Shown: positions 6,703-14,804 of the stretch, piece by piece
How positions within the stretch are numbered: the first letter of the stretch is position 1
How the letters are laid out: each line of letters starts with the position of its first letter
DNA from: Rhodospirillaceae bacterium
GTDB lineage: Bacteria > Pseudomonadota > Alphaproteobacteria > Rhodospirillales > Rhodospirillaceae
Length of the DNA: 32,623 bases
Assembly: GCA_019752235.1 (NCBI GenBank)
Contig: JAIEMI010000241.1
Coordinates: 1-32,623 of the forward strand
Reading direction: 5' to 3'
Notes under the pieces: model-generated
The model's input: only the letters and a program-made list of their open reading frames with translations
The model's database searches: none
Told to the model about the DNA's origin: nothing
Translations under genes and position numbers: made by a program

Positions 6703-8961
6703 ATGAGTCGCGAGCCAAAGAATAACCGCAAGCGCCTGAATCTTGCGCTGCAGGGCGGCGGCGCGCACGGCGCCTTTACGTGGGGCGTGCTCGATCGCCT
6801 GATGCGCGACGGCCGGATTTTCATCGACGGCATCAGCGGCACCAGCGCCGGCGCCATGAACGGCGTGGTCTTCACCGACGGTTTTATCAAGAACGGGCGC
6901 GAGGGCGCCATCGACAGCCTGCAGGCCTTTTGGAAGGCCATCAGCGAACGCGCCATCATGACCTCGGCGCACACCCAGTTCCCGTGGCTGACCGGCGAAA
7001 ACCGCTGGAATGTGGATGACTCGCCCGCCTTCATGATGGCCGACTGGGTCACGCGCATGTTCTCGCCCTATCAGATCAACCCGCTCGACCTCAATCCGCT
7101 GCGCGACATCCTGAGCGAGATGGTGGACTTCAAGACCCTGCGCGGCCGCAAGGATATCAAGCTGTACGTCTCCGCCACCAACGTGCGGACGTGTAAACTG
7201 AAGGTCTTTAAGACCGACGAGATGTACGTCGAAACGCTCCTGGCTTCGGCCTGTCTGCCGCTGATGTTCCAGGCGGTGGAATTCAAGGGCGAGCAGTACT
7301 GGGACGGCGGCTATCTGGCGAACCCGGCGATCTCGCCGCTGATCCAGCATTGCGTCAGCAAGGACGTGCTGATCGTGCAGATCAACCCCATGAACCGCGC
7401 CAAGGTTCCGACCACGGCGCGGGAAATCCTGAACCGCATCAATGAAGTCAGCTTCAACGCCACGCTGGCGCGCGAAATGAGCGGTATCGCTACGATTTCG
7501 AATCTGATCGAGGAAGGCAAACTGAAAGACACGCCGTTTCATCAGGTGAATTTCCATATGATCGCCGCCGAGGAAGAGATGAGCCACCTGGGCGCGTCTT
7601 CCAAGTTCAACGCCGATTGGAAATTTCTGAGCTACCTTTATGACCTGGGCGTTGAAACCACCGACAAGTGGCTGGACGAGAATTTCGATAAGATCGGCAT
7701 TGAGTCGACCTTGGACATGGTCAAGGCCTACTCTTATCCCATGAAATGTATTGTTATCGGCGGCGGGCCCGCGGGTTTGATGGCGGCGGAAGTCTTGAGC
7801 GCGGGCGGCGCCGCCGTCGATCTCTATGACGCCATGCCCAGCGTTGGGCGCAAATTCCTTATGGCCGGGAAGGGCGGACTCAACATTACCCACGCCGAAC
7901 CGCCGGAGGCTTTCCTGTCCCGCTACGGCGCACGGCGGAGCGTTTTGGAAAAACTTATAGGCGGCTTCACCCCGGACGATGTGCGGGCGTGGATTCATGC
8001 CCTCGGTGTTGAGACTTTCGTCGGAACGTCGGGCAGGGTGTTTCCGAAAGAGATGAAAGCCGCGCCGCTGTTGCGGTCGTGGCTGCGGCGGTTGCGTGAA
8101 GCGGGCGTGCGGTTTCATATGCGCCACCGCTGGCGGGGATGGCACGGCGACCAACTGTGTTTCACGACCCCGCGCGGCGACGTGCAGGCCGGCGCCGATG
8201 CGGTGGTTCTCGCCCTCGGCGGCGGCAGCTGGCCGCAATTGGGCTCCGACGGCGCCTGGACGGATATTCTCGCGGCGCGCGGCGTCGAGATCGCCGCCTT
8301 GCTGCCGTCCAACTGCGGTTTTGACGCGGCGTGGAGCGCATTTTTCCGCGAGCGCTTCGCCGGGGCGCCGGTCAAACCCGTCGTGGCCTCCTTTACGAAC
8401 TCCGAGGGGCAAACCGTCCGGCGTCAGGGGGAGTTTGTCGTCACCGCCACGGGCGTCGAAGGCGGCCTGATCTACGCGCTGTCGGCGGGCCTGCGTGAGG
8501 CTATCGCCGCGACGGGCCAGGCCACGCTGCACCTCGATCTGGTGCCGGCCAAAAAACCCGCGCAACTCCTCCAGGATGTCGCGCGTCCACGCGGGAAGAA
8601 CTCGCTGGCTAATTACTTGCGGAAGTACGCGGGTGTGGAGGGCGTAAAAGCGGGCCTGCTGCGCGAGGTTCTGCCGCCCGCGCTTTTTGACAAGCCGCAG
8701 GGACTGGCGGCGGCCATGAAGGCCTTGCCGCTAGTTCTGACCGCGCCGCGTCCTTTGGAAGAAGCCATCAGCACGGCGGGCGGCATCCGGTTCGAGGCTT
8801 TGGATGAACGGCTGATGCTGCGCGGCGTGCCGGGCGTGTTCTGCGCGGGCGAAATGCTGGACTGGGACGCACCCACGGGCGGTTACCTGCTCACCGCCTG
8901 TCTGGCGGGGGGCAGGGCCGCCGCTAAGGGCGCCTTAAGCTGGCTGGAAAGCCGCCGCTAA
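6703..8961 (+). CDS. Fusion of patatin-like phospholipase and YhiN/HI0933-type flavoprotein
   Basis: One open frame of 752 codons joins two complete proteins. Residues 1-346 are a bacterial patatin: oxyanion loop GGGAHG (18-23), nucleophile Ser48 in GTSAG and catalytic Asp201 in DGG. It would cleave acyl esters of lipids. Residues 347-752 are an NAD(P)/FAD-dependent oxidoreductase of the YhiN/HI0933 group: MKCIVIGGGPAGL with the FAD-binding GGGPAG (353-358), GRKFLMAGKGGLNITH, and the C-terminal GVFCAGEMLDWDAPTGGYLL. The patatin part ends where stand-alone patatins usually end, and residue 347 looks like a natural start Met but has no good ribosome binding site. The junction reads TAC TCT TAT CCC ATG, one base change from a stop. 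It may be a true fusion or a recent stop-codon loss. Confidence 0.85.
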   Translation: MSREPKNNRKRLNLALQGGGAHGAFTWGVLDRLMRDGRIFIDGISGTSAGAMNGVVFTDGFIKNGREGAIDSLQAFWKAISERAIMTSAHTQFPWLTGENRWNVDDSPAFMMADWVTRMFSPYQINPLDLNPLRDILSEMVDFKTLRGRKDIKLYVSATNVRTCKLKVFKTDEMYVETLLASACLPLMFQAVEFKGEQYWDGGYLANPAISPLIQHCVSKDVLIVQINPMNRAKVPTTAREILNRINEVSFNATLAREMSGIATISNLIEEGKLKDTPFHQVNFHMIAAEEEMSHLGASSKFNADWKFLSYLYDLGVETTDKWLDENFDKIGIESTLDMVKAYSYPMKCIVIGGGPAGLMAAEVLSAGGAAVDLYDAMPSVGRKFLMAGKGGLNITHAEPPEAFLSRYGARRSVLEKLIGGFTPDDVRAWIHALGVETFVGTSGRVFPKEMKAAPLLRSWLRRLREAGVRFHMRHRWRGWHGDQLCFTTPRGDVQAGADAVVLALGGGSWPQLGSDGAWTDILAARGVEIAALLPSNCGFDAAWSAFFRERFAGAPVKPVVASFTNSEGQTVRRQGEFVVTATGVEGGLIYALSAGLREAIAATGQATLHLDLVPAKKPAQLLQDVARPRGKNSLANYLRKYAGVEGVKAGLLREVLPPALFDKPQGLAAAMKALPLVLTAPRPLEEAISTAGGIRFEALDERLMLRGVPGVFCAGEMLDWDAPTGGYLLTACLAGGRAAAKGALSWLESRR

Positions 8962-8966
8962 ACTAC

Positions 8967-10259
8967 TTATGGAAACGCGTACATCCACAACAGCGCGCCG
9001 GCCGCCGTCATGCGGCTGGGACGCTCGGCCGCCTTGTTCGGATCGCGGCTGAAGGCGTAGTCGTAGATGTCGTTGCCCAGCATATCGCCCGGCTTTTTGT
9101 CGCCCGCGTAGGTGTACAGAGCGTAGCCCTTGTAGGTCCACTGACGGGTGCCGTCTTCGCGGGTGATGAGCTGGTAGAAGCCCGAGGGCTGCGCCTTGGC
9201 GTCGGCCTTCACGGGGTGCCACATGCTTTGGCAGGCGGCGTCACAGCCGGACATGCTGGTGCCGATGTCACGGCCCACGTGCGGGCGCGGCGGCACGCCG
9301 CGGCGGATGCCATGACCGCCAAGCTGATAGACGTAAGCATCGCGGCGATAAACCGTCATGCCCTTCGGTGTGGACAGCACATAGCCCTGACCGAGCGTCG
9401 GGTGGATGGAGATTTCGTTGGGCCGGAAGTAGCGCACGACCACCGCCGGTTCGAGTTTTTTGTCGAGGCCGATGGCGGCGGCGTAGCCGCTCTCATAATC
9501 GCCGTCGAAGGTGAACAGCGCTTTACCCTTGTAGGCCCACTGGCGGGTGGCGTCGTTGCGGATCACGACCGTGAAGTCGCCGACCGTGGAGGCCAGCTCG
9601 GGCGCGTGCAGGGGCTGCCAGTGGCTGACGCAGGGGCTGCCGCTGCAGGCAGGATCGGCCTTTTTCACGTTGCCGTCGAACGCGTAGATCGCCATGCCCT
9701 TGGCATTGACGAGCACCTGGCCGTTGGCGTCGGGGATTTCTTCAGCGGAAATGCCCGGCGGGAAAACGATACCGGCATTGGGATCGAACAGCGCGGTCTG
9801 CCAGTTGCCCTGATCGAGGCCGCGACCGTTGACGTCGCTGATCTTCGTGTCTTTGGTGTAGGTGTAGAGCGGCTTGCCGCGGAAGGCCCACTGCTTCTGA
9901 CCGTCGTCGCGGGTGACCAGCGACCAATTGCCGAAAGGCTTGGACTTCGGAAGCGCGATGGCGGGCGGCCATACGGCGGCGCATGCGGCCACGCAGGTCG
10001 CTTTGCCCGGGGCGTCGGCATCCGGCCCGTAGGTGTACAGGGTCATGCCTTTGGCGTCGGCATAAGCGAACTGCTGATTGCGATCGAGGTTGTAGCCGAT
10101 GATCAGGCCGAAGGTGATCTTGCCGACAAGCTGCACAGTGATGCCCGGCGGCGTCGCGAGCTGAGGAGTGTCATCGCCCTTCGCGAGGGCGGCGTTCGCC
10201 GTCGCGCCGACGCACAAAGCCGCAAACGCGGTAGCCCGCAAGAATCTTAGTATGCGCAC
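8967..10259 (-). CDS. Secreted-repeat protein (PF03640 / COG4315-like), multi-repeat
   Basis: A 430-residue exported protein starts at a GTG preceded by GGGGAGAGACATC. Residues 1-27 are a Sec signal peptide (cleavage near NAALA). The mature part holds several copies of the secreted-repeat unit marked by Y-x-[FYW]-x-x-D: LYTYGPD, LYTYTKD, IYAFDGN, FTFDGD, VYRRDA and LYTYAGD. Each full unit has a cysteine pair before a Trp: CVAACAAVW, CSGSPCVSHW and CDAACQSMW. WxLVTRDDG...QWAFRGKPLY-type blocks alternate with them. The family is widespread but has no settled function. It is the last gene of the minus-strand operon, 33 bases after DUF1552 copy 1, and its stop lies five bases from that of the convergent fusion gene. 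Confidence 0.85.
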   Translation of the reverse strand: MRILRFLRATAFAALCVGATANAALAKGDDTPQLATPPGITVQLVGKITFGLIIGYNLDRNQQFAYADAKGMTLYTYGPDADAPGKATCVAACAAVWPPAIALPKSKPFGNWSLVTRDDGQKQWAFRGKPLYTYTKDTKISDVNGRGLDQGNWQTALFDPNAGIVFPPGISAEEIPDANGQVLVNAKGMAIYAFDGNVKKADPACSGSPCVSHWQPLHAPELASTVGDFTVVIRNDATRQWAYKGKALFTFDGDYESGYAAAIGLDKKLEPAVVVRYFRPNEISIHPTLGQGYVLSTPKGMTVYRRDAYVYQLGGHGIRRGVPPRPHVGRDIGTSMSGCDAACQSMWHPVKADAKAQPSGFYQLITREDGTRQWTYKGYALYTYAGDKKPGDMLGNDIYDYAFSRDPNKAAERPSRMTAAGALLWMYAFP

Positions 10260-10292
10260 GATGTCTCTCCCCGTCGTCTCTGTCTTTGCCGC

Positions 10293-11630
10293 TTAGATCA
10301 TCACTTCAGTGATGGTCTTCGCCGTGCGGTTGGATTCCGTGCCCCAGTTGCTGGTCGGCACGCCCAGCGCTTGCTGGACCGTCAAGCCGACGCGGCTGGT
10401 GGTGTCCCCGTTGCACGGCACGTGCAGTCCGGTCTTGATGATGCTGCTGCCGCCGAAGGTGAACATGGGAATGTTCTCCAGCGAGTGGAACTTGGCGAAG
10501 CCGGTGTCGGTGCCGAACATGATGACGATGCGATCCAGCAGCGTCTTGTCGCCTTCCTTGATGGCGGCGAGGTCGCCGAGATAGCCTGCCAGGCTCGTCA
10601 GGCAGGTTTCCATGAACCAGTCCACATTAGGCTGGTAACCGACAGCGGGATCGACCGGCTCTTCGTGGGTATGGATGTGGAAGGTCACGGGGCTGGCCGC
10701 GCGGCGGATGTCGCCGCCGGCGCCGCAGAACACCATGTTGACCACACGCGACTGACCGCAGGCGAGGGCGTGGGCCACCAGCTTGGAGAACAGCTTGGCG
10801 TTTTTGACGCAGTCGTCGACCACCAGGCCGCGGGGAATAGTGTCGATGCCTTCGGCCTTGGTGCAGGCCGCCATGGGCGCGGGCTTTTGCAGTTCCAGCT
10901 CAAGCTTGCCTTCCAGTTCGCGCAGCGCGGTGAAGTACTCGTCGATGCGCGCTTTGTCCGAGGAGCCCAGTTCCTTCAGCAGGCCCTGACGTTCTTCCTT
11001 AAAGGCGGACAGCACGCTCTTGCGCGCCATGATCGCGGGATCGGGCGTGAACTCGGCGGCGTTCGGATCCTGGAAGTCGGGGCCGAAGATGCGGGTGTAC
11101 ATCGCCACCGGATCCGGCTCGGTCGGGTTGATGGCGCTGCGGCTGCGGCGGCTGTAGCTCTCGCGCGATCCGCTGCAGGACACTTCCAGCGAACGGAAGC
11201 GGGTGCGTGTGCCGATGTGGTCGGCCACCAGGCTGTCGACGCTGGGGAAGGCGTTCGGTTCTTCGGGGATGCCGCCGCCCATGACGGCGATGGCGCCGGT
11301 GGCGTGCACTTTCGGCGCATGCCCGTCGAGGAACACGCGCATGCCGCTATAGACGTTGATCTTGTCGCGGAACTTCGCGAGCGGCTTCAGCTGGTGCGTG
11401 ACTTCGTAATCGGCGCCGACCTTTTTCGGTTCCCAATAGCCGGGGTTGAGGCCGAGGCCTTGGAACCATGTGCCGAAGCAGGCGGGCAGCGCTTGACCGC
11501 TGGCGGCGAGCGCGGTGCCGTTCTCGTTCAGGAAGCCGTCGAGGAAAGGTAGCCCCAGCGTGACGGCGGAGCCGCCCAACATGCCTTTGAGGACGCGGCG
11601 GCGGCTGGCAAGACGGGATGTAGCGCTCAT
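10293..11630 (-). CDS. DUF1552 (PF07586) exported protein, copy 1
   Basis: This 445-residue protein starts with a Tat signal, ASRRRVLKGMLGGSAVTLGLPFLDGF, placed as in most DUF1552 proteins. PF07586 is named for an HxxSHH motif; here the matching place reads HIHTHE (in VTFHIHTHEEP), keeping the first His and the His before the last position but with Thr for Ser and Glu for the last His. Downstream are LLDRIVIMFGTDTG and the conserved H of FAKFHSLENIP. The fold is thought to resemble sulfatase/phosphatase-like proteins, but no activity is established. It starts after AAGGAGAGAGATC. It is a tandem paralogue of the gene at 11708-13045, of identical length, and the first 100 residues differ at only a handful of positions. 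Confidence 0.88.
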   Translation of the reverse strand: MSATSRLASRRRVLKGMLGGSAVTLGLPFLDGFLNENGTALAASGQALPACFGTWFQGLGLNPGYWEPKKVGADYEVTHQLKPLAKFRDKINVYSGMRVFLDGHAPKVHATGAIAVMGGGIPEEPNAFPSVDSLVADHIGTRTRFRSLEVSCSGSRESYSRRSRSAINPTEPDPVAMYTRIFGPDFQDPNAAEFTPDPAIMARKSVLSAFKEERQGLLKELGSSDKARIDEYFTALRELEGKLELELQKPAPMAACTKAEGIDTIPRGLVVDDCVKNAKLFSKLVAHALACGQSRVVNMVFCGAGGDIRRAASPVTFHIHTHEEPVDPAVGYQPNVDWFMETCLTSLAGYLGDLAAIKEGDKTLLDRIVIMFGTDTGFAKFHSLENIPMFTFGGSSIIKTGLHVPCNGDTTSRVGLTVQQALGVPTSNWGTESNRTAKTITEVMI

Positions 11631-11707
11631 GATCTCTCTCCTTCCGGCATCAAACTAGATTTATTCTAAACTTAGATAGTGAGCTTGCGCGCCACGTTCA
11701 AACGCTT

Positions 11708-13045
11708 TTAGACCATCACTTCGGTGATGGTCTTTGCCGTACGGTTGGACTCGGTGCCCCAATGGCTCGTGGGCACGCCCAAGGCTTGTTGGACGGTCAG
11801 ACCGACGCGGCTGGTGGTATCGCCATGGGCGGCAACGTGGATACCGGTCTTAATGATTCTGCCGCCGCCGAACGTGAACATCGGGATGTTTTCCAGCGAA
11901 TGGAACTTGGCGAAACCGGTGTCCGTGCCGAACATGATGACGATACGGTCGAGCAGGGTCTTGTCGCCCTCGCGGACGTTGTTGAGCTCGGTGAGGTAGG
12001 TTGCAAGACCGGTCAGGCAGGTTTCCATGAACCAATGCACATTCGGCTGATAGCCGATGGCCGGGTCGACCGGCTCTTCGTGTGTGTGGATGTGGAAGGT
12101 GACGGGGCTGGCCGGGCGGCGGCAGTTGCCGCTGGCGCCGTCGAACAGCAGATTGACGACGCGGGTCTGGCCGCACGCCAGCGCATGCGCAATCAGCTTG
12201 CTGAACAATTTGTTGTTGGCGACGATGTCGTCGATCACAAGACCCGCGTGGATTTCTTCGGGGCCCGACGCCTTGGTGCAGGCCGCAAGCGGAGCCGGCT
12301 TTTCGAGTTCCAGCGCCAACTGCGATTCCAGTTCGCGCAGCGCGGTGAAGTACTCGTCGATACGCGCCTTGTCGGAGGCGCCGAGGTCTTGGACCAAGCT
12401 CGCGCGTTCTTCCTTAAACGCCGACAGGACACTTTTGCGCGCCATGACGGCGGCATCTGGCGTGAACTCGGCGGCGTTCGGATCCTTGAAGTCGGGGCCG
12501 AAGATGCGGGCGTACACGGACAGCGGCGAGGTGTCGGATGGATTGACCGCGCTGGCGCTGCGGCGGCTGTAGGTTTCGCGCGTGCCGTTGCACGACACTT
12601 CCAACGAGCGGAAGCGCGTGCGTGTGCCGATATGATCGGCGATCAGGCTGTCGACGCTGGGGAAGGCCTTGGGCTCTTCCGGAATGCCGCCGCTGGTGAT
12701 TGCGACGGCGCCGGTGTTGTGGACCTTCGGCGGATGTCCGTCGAGGAACACGCGCATGCCGCTATAGACGTTGATCTTGTCGCGGAACTTCGCGAGCGGT
12801 TTCAGCTGGTGCGTGACTTCATAGTCGGCGCCGACCTTCTTGGGTTCCCAATATCCGGGATTGAGGCCGAGGCCCTGGAACCACGTGCCGAAGCAGGCGG
12901 GCAACGCCTGGCCCGTCGCGGCCAGCGCGGTGCCGTTCTCGTTCAGAAAACCATCCAGGAACGGCAAGCCGACCGTGACGGCCGTGCCGCCCAGCATGCC
13001 GCGCAGAACGCGGCGTCGGCTTGCGAGTTTAGAAACCGCGCTCAC
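11708..13045 (-). CDS. DUF1552 (PF07586) exported protein, copy 2
   Basis: The chosen start is a GTG that shares its first G with the TAG stop of the upstream DUF1592 gene (TAGTG), which gives a 445-residue protein, exactly the length of the neighbouring copy. A longer open frame exists but reaches back into the upstream gene. The Tat signal is ASRRRVLRGMLGGTAVTVGLPFLDGF. The variant motif HIHTHE is shared with copy 1, as is the late FAKFHSLENIP. The copies differ most around the segment after LAACTKA, and copy 2 has LLFDGASGNCRRPASP where copy 1 has MVFCGAGGDIRRAASP. One-base overlap implies translational coupling to the DUF1592 protein. DUF1552 and DUF1592-type genes are typically adjacent, but their joint role is not known. 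Confidence 0.88.
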   Translation of the reverse strand: MSAVSKLASRRRVLRGMLGGTAVTVGLPFLDGFLNENGTALAATGQALPACFGTWFQGLGLNPGYWEPKKVGADYEVTHQLKPLAKFRDKINVYSGMRVFLDGHPPKVHNTGAVAITSGGIPEEPKAFPSVDSLIADHIGTRTRFRSLEVSCNGTRETYSRRSASAVNPSDTSPLSVYARIFGPDFKDPNAAEFTPDAAVMARKSVLSAFKEERASLVQDLGASDKARIDEYFTALRELESQLALELEKPAPLAACTKASGPEEIHAGLVIDDIVANNKLFSKLIAHALACGQTRVVNLLFDGASGNCRRPASPVTFHIHTHEEPVDPAIGYQPNVHWFMETCLTGLATYLTELNNVREGDKTLLDRIVIMFGTDTGFAKFHSLENIPMFTFGGGRIIKTGIHVAAHGDTTSRVGLTVQQALGVPTSHWGTESNRTAKTITEVMV

Positions 13046-14766
13046 TATTTCTTCTCCGCCGCGGAAGCATCGGCAGCCTTTGTTTCTTCGGCTTGGTCCT
13101 TGACGCGATAGAAGGCGTCGCTGGTGGAAATCTGGCGCATCAGGCTGGGGATACGATAGCCGCCGTCGGCGAAGCCCTTCACCATGAACGCCATCCACTC
13201 GCGTTCGGCGCGCGTGGCGGTGCGGCCCGACGCGTAGGCGAACAGCTTGTTCACCAGGCACGAAGCGGTGGCCGGATCGTCGTGGATGGCCTGACCGAGG
13301 CCGATGGCATCGTTGTACTTTTTGCCGTTCAGGTCGCCGGTGGTGTCGATCGTCTCGCCGTTCTCACGCGTGCGGAAACCGGCGGCGGAATCGAAGTTCT
13401 CCATGGCGAGGCCGATCGGGTCGGTGATCTTGTGGCAGCCCGTGCACATGGCTTCCGTGGCGTGGGCCTTCAGGCGCGCGCGCGCGGTCTTGTAAACGGG
13501 GTCCGCCGTGTCTTGCACGACGTTGAACGCGACGTTGCCCGGCGGATCGGGAACGCGCTGGCAAAGCAGCACTTCACGCACGGCCTTACCGCGCACGGTC
13601 GGCGAACTGCGGCCCGGGTGCGAGTGCAGCGCGACGAAGCTGGCTTGAGTCAGGATGCCGACGCCGCGCGGATCGCCTTCGGGGTATTCATAGGGCGTCC
13701 ATTGGTCCGGCGCGCCGTTGGCGGTGACTTTCGCCACCGGCACGCTGTAAAGCGAACCCAGCAGCGGCGTCAGGAAGGTTTTGCGCGTCGTGAACAGGTC
13801 GCGATAATCGCCGTTCTGCGTCAGAACCTGATCGACGATGGTGCGCAAGGTCTGTTCCTGCGCGTCGTCAGCCGCGGCGCCCGTGAATTTCGGATAAATC
13901 TGCGGGTCTTTGGCGAAGTTGGCGAAGCGGTCGAATTCCAGCATGTCCGTGAAGAAGGCGCGCACGCCGTCTTCGAGGCGGGGGCTGGCCAGCATGCGCG
14001 TGACCTGCTTTTCCAAGCCTTTCTTGGTCTGGATTTCACCGCTTTCGGCCGCCGCGAGCAGCGCGGAGTCAGGCGCGGTGTTCCACAGGAAGAACGAGAG
14101 ACGCTGGGCCTTCGAATAAGAGTCCAGGCGGCGCATGCCGGGGTTCTCCGGATCGGCCTCGGACATCTCGTGGCGGAACAGGAACTGCGACGAGCTCAGC
14201 ATGCCGGCGAGGCTCAAGGACAGGCCGGAATAGAAGTTCTTCAATGTCGTGGCGGCTTCACCGGCCGCGGCGACGCGGAGCTGCAATTCCTGCTGCGTCA
14301 GCGGTCGGCGGTACAGCATGCGGCCGGCCTTCTCGAGGAACTGCCTGGCGCAGGCTTCGTCGGGCTGGCGGGTATTGGCGGGCTTGCAGGGGATCAGCGC
14401 GGCGCGGTGCTGTTCGTCCACCACTTGCGAGGCGATGGTGCGCGCCATGGTGTCGTATTGGGCGAGGCCGCTGATGGACACGCTGATGCCGCTGGTGCCG
14501 ACGGCGAGCAGGCCGTCTTTGCGGACGTCCGGTTCGAAGCGGCCGCCGAGCTTGATGTCGGGGCCGAACACGTCGCTGATGATCTGTTGATACTGGCTGG
14601 GCGTCAGACGGCGCACCATCGCGGGGCCGCCCGGCGATACAGGCTCGGCCTTGACCGCCGCCGGTGCCGCGAAAGTCGTGCTGCCGCCCATCATGGAGGT
14701 CAGCGCCAGCGCGCCGCAGGCGGCGGCGATGGTCAGGCGCGTGGTCAGCCGGTTTGAAATCTTCAT
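13045..14766 (-). CDS. DUF1587/1595/1592/1588/1585 multidomain protein with one haem-c site
   Basis: A 573-residue exported protein is taken from the ATG at 14764-14766 with GGTGGAAAC upstream; a GTG nine codons earlier is possible. After a signal peptide (to about residue 34) come the planctomycete-type domains in order: DUF1587 (RRLTPSQYQQIISDVFG, about 50-115), DUF1595 (FLEKAGRMLYRRPLTQQEL, about 130-195), DUF1592 (about 205-335), DUF1588 (about 345-450) and DUF1585 (about 460-545). CTGCH at 441-445 is a covalent haem-c motif, in the DUF1588 domain where the family carries it. This marks a periplasmic redox protein. Family genes usually pair with DUF1552, as here. Their substrate is unknown. 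The stop overlaps the start of DUF1552 copy 2. Confidence 0.88.
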   Translation of the reverse strand: MKISNRLTTRLTIAAACGALALTSMMGGSTTFAAPAAVKAEPVSPGGPAMVRRLTPSQYQQIISDVFGPDIKLGGRFEPDVRKDGLLAVGTSGISVSISGLAQYDTMARTIASQVVDEQHRAALIPCKPANTRQPDEACARQFLEKAGRMLYRRPLTQQELQLRVAAAGEAATTLKNFYSGLSLSLAGMLSSSQFLFRHEMSEADPENPGMRRLDSYSKAQRLSFFLWNTAPDSALLAAAESGEIQTKKGLEKQVTRMLASPRLEDGVRAFFTDMLEFDRFANFAKDPQIYPKFTGAAADDAQEQTLRTIVDQVLTQNGDYRDLFTTRKTFLTPLLGSLYSVPVAKVTANGAPDQWTPYEYPEGDPRGVGILTQASFVALHSHPGRSSPTVRGKAVREVLLCQRVPDPPGNVAFNVVQDTADPVYKTARARLKAHATEAMCTGCHKITDPIGLAMENFDSAAGFRTRENGETIDTTGDLNGKKYNDAIGLGQAIHDDPATASCLVNKLFAYASGRTATRAEREWMAFMVKGFADGGYRIPSLMRQISTSDAFYRVKDQAEETKAADASAAEKK

Positions 14767-14804
14767 CTTGGTTTCCACCGTTTTCTCTTTCACGTTTGGT
14801 TCGA

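Noticed and set aside
6670-8565. A 631-codon open frame on the minus strand opposite the patatin fusion
   Set aside because: It mirrors the real gene in a GC-rich background, has no recognisable domain or ribosome binding site, and is rich in Arg, His and Gly as antisense frames usually are.
11762-14757. Long plus-strand open frames opposite DUF1552 copy 2 and the DUF1592 protein
   Set aside because: Both are antisense to genes with clear domains and Tat or Sec signals; their composition is typical of antisense artefacts.
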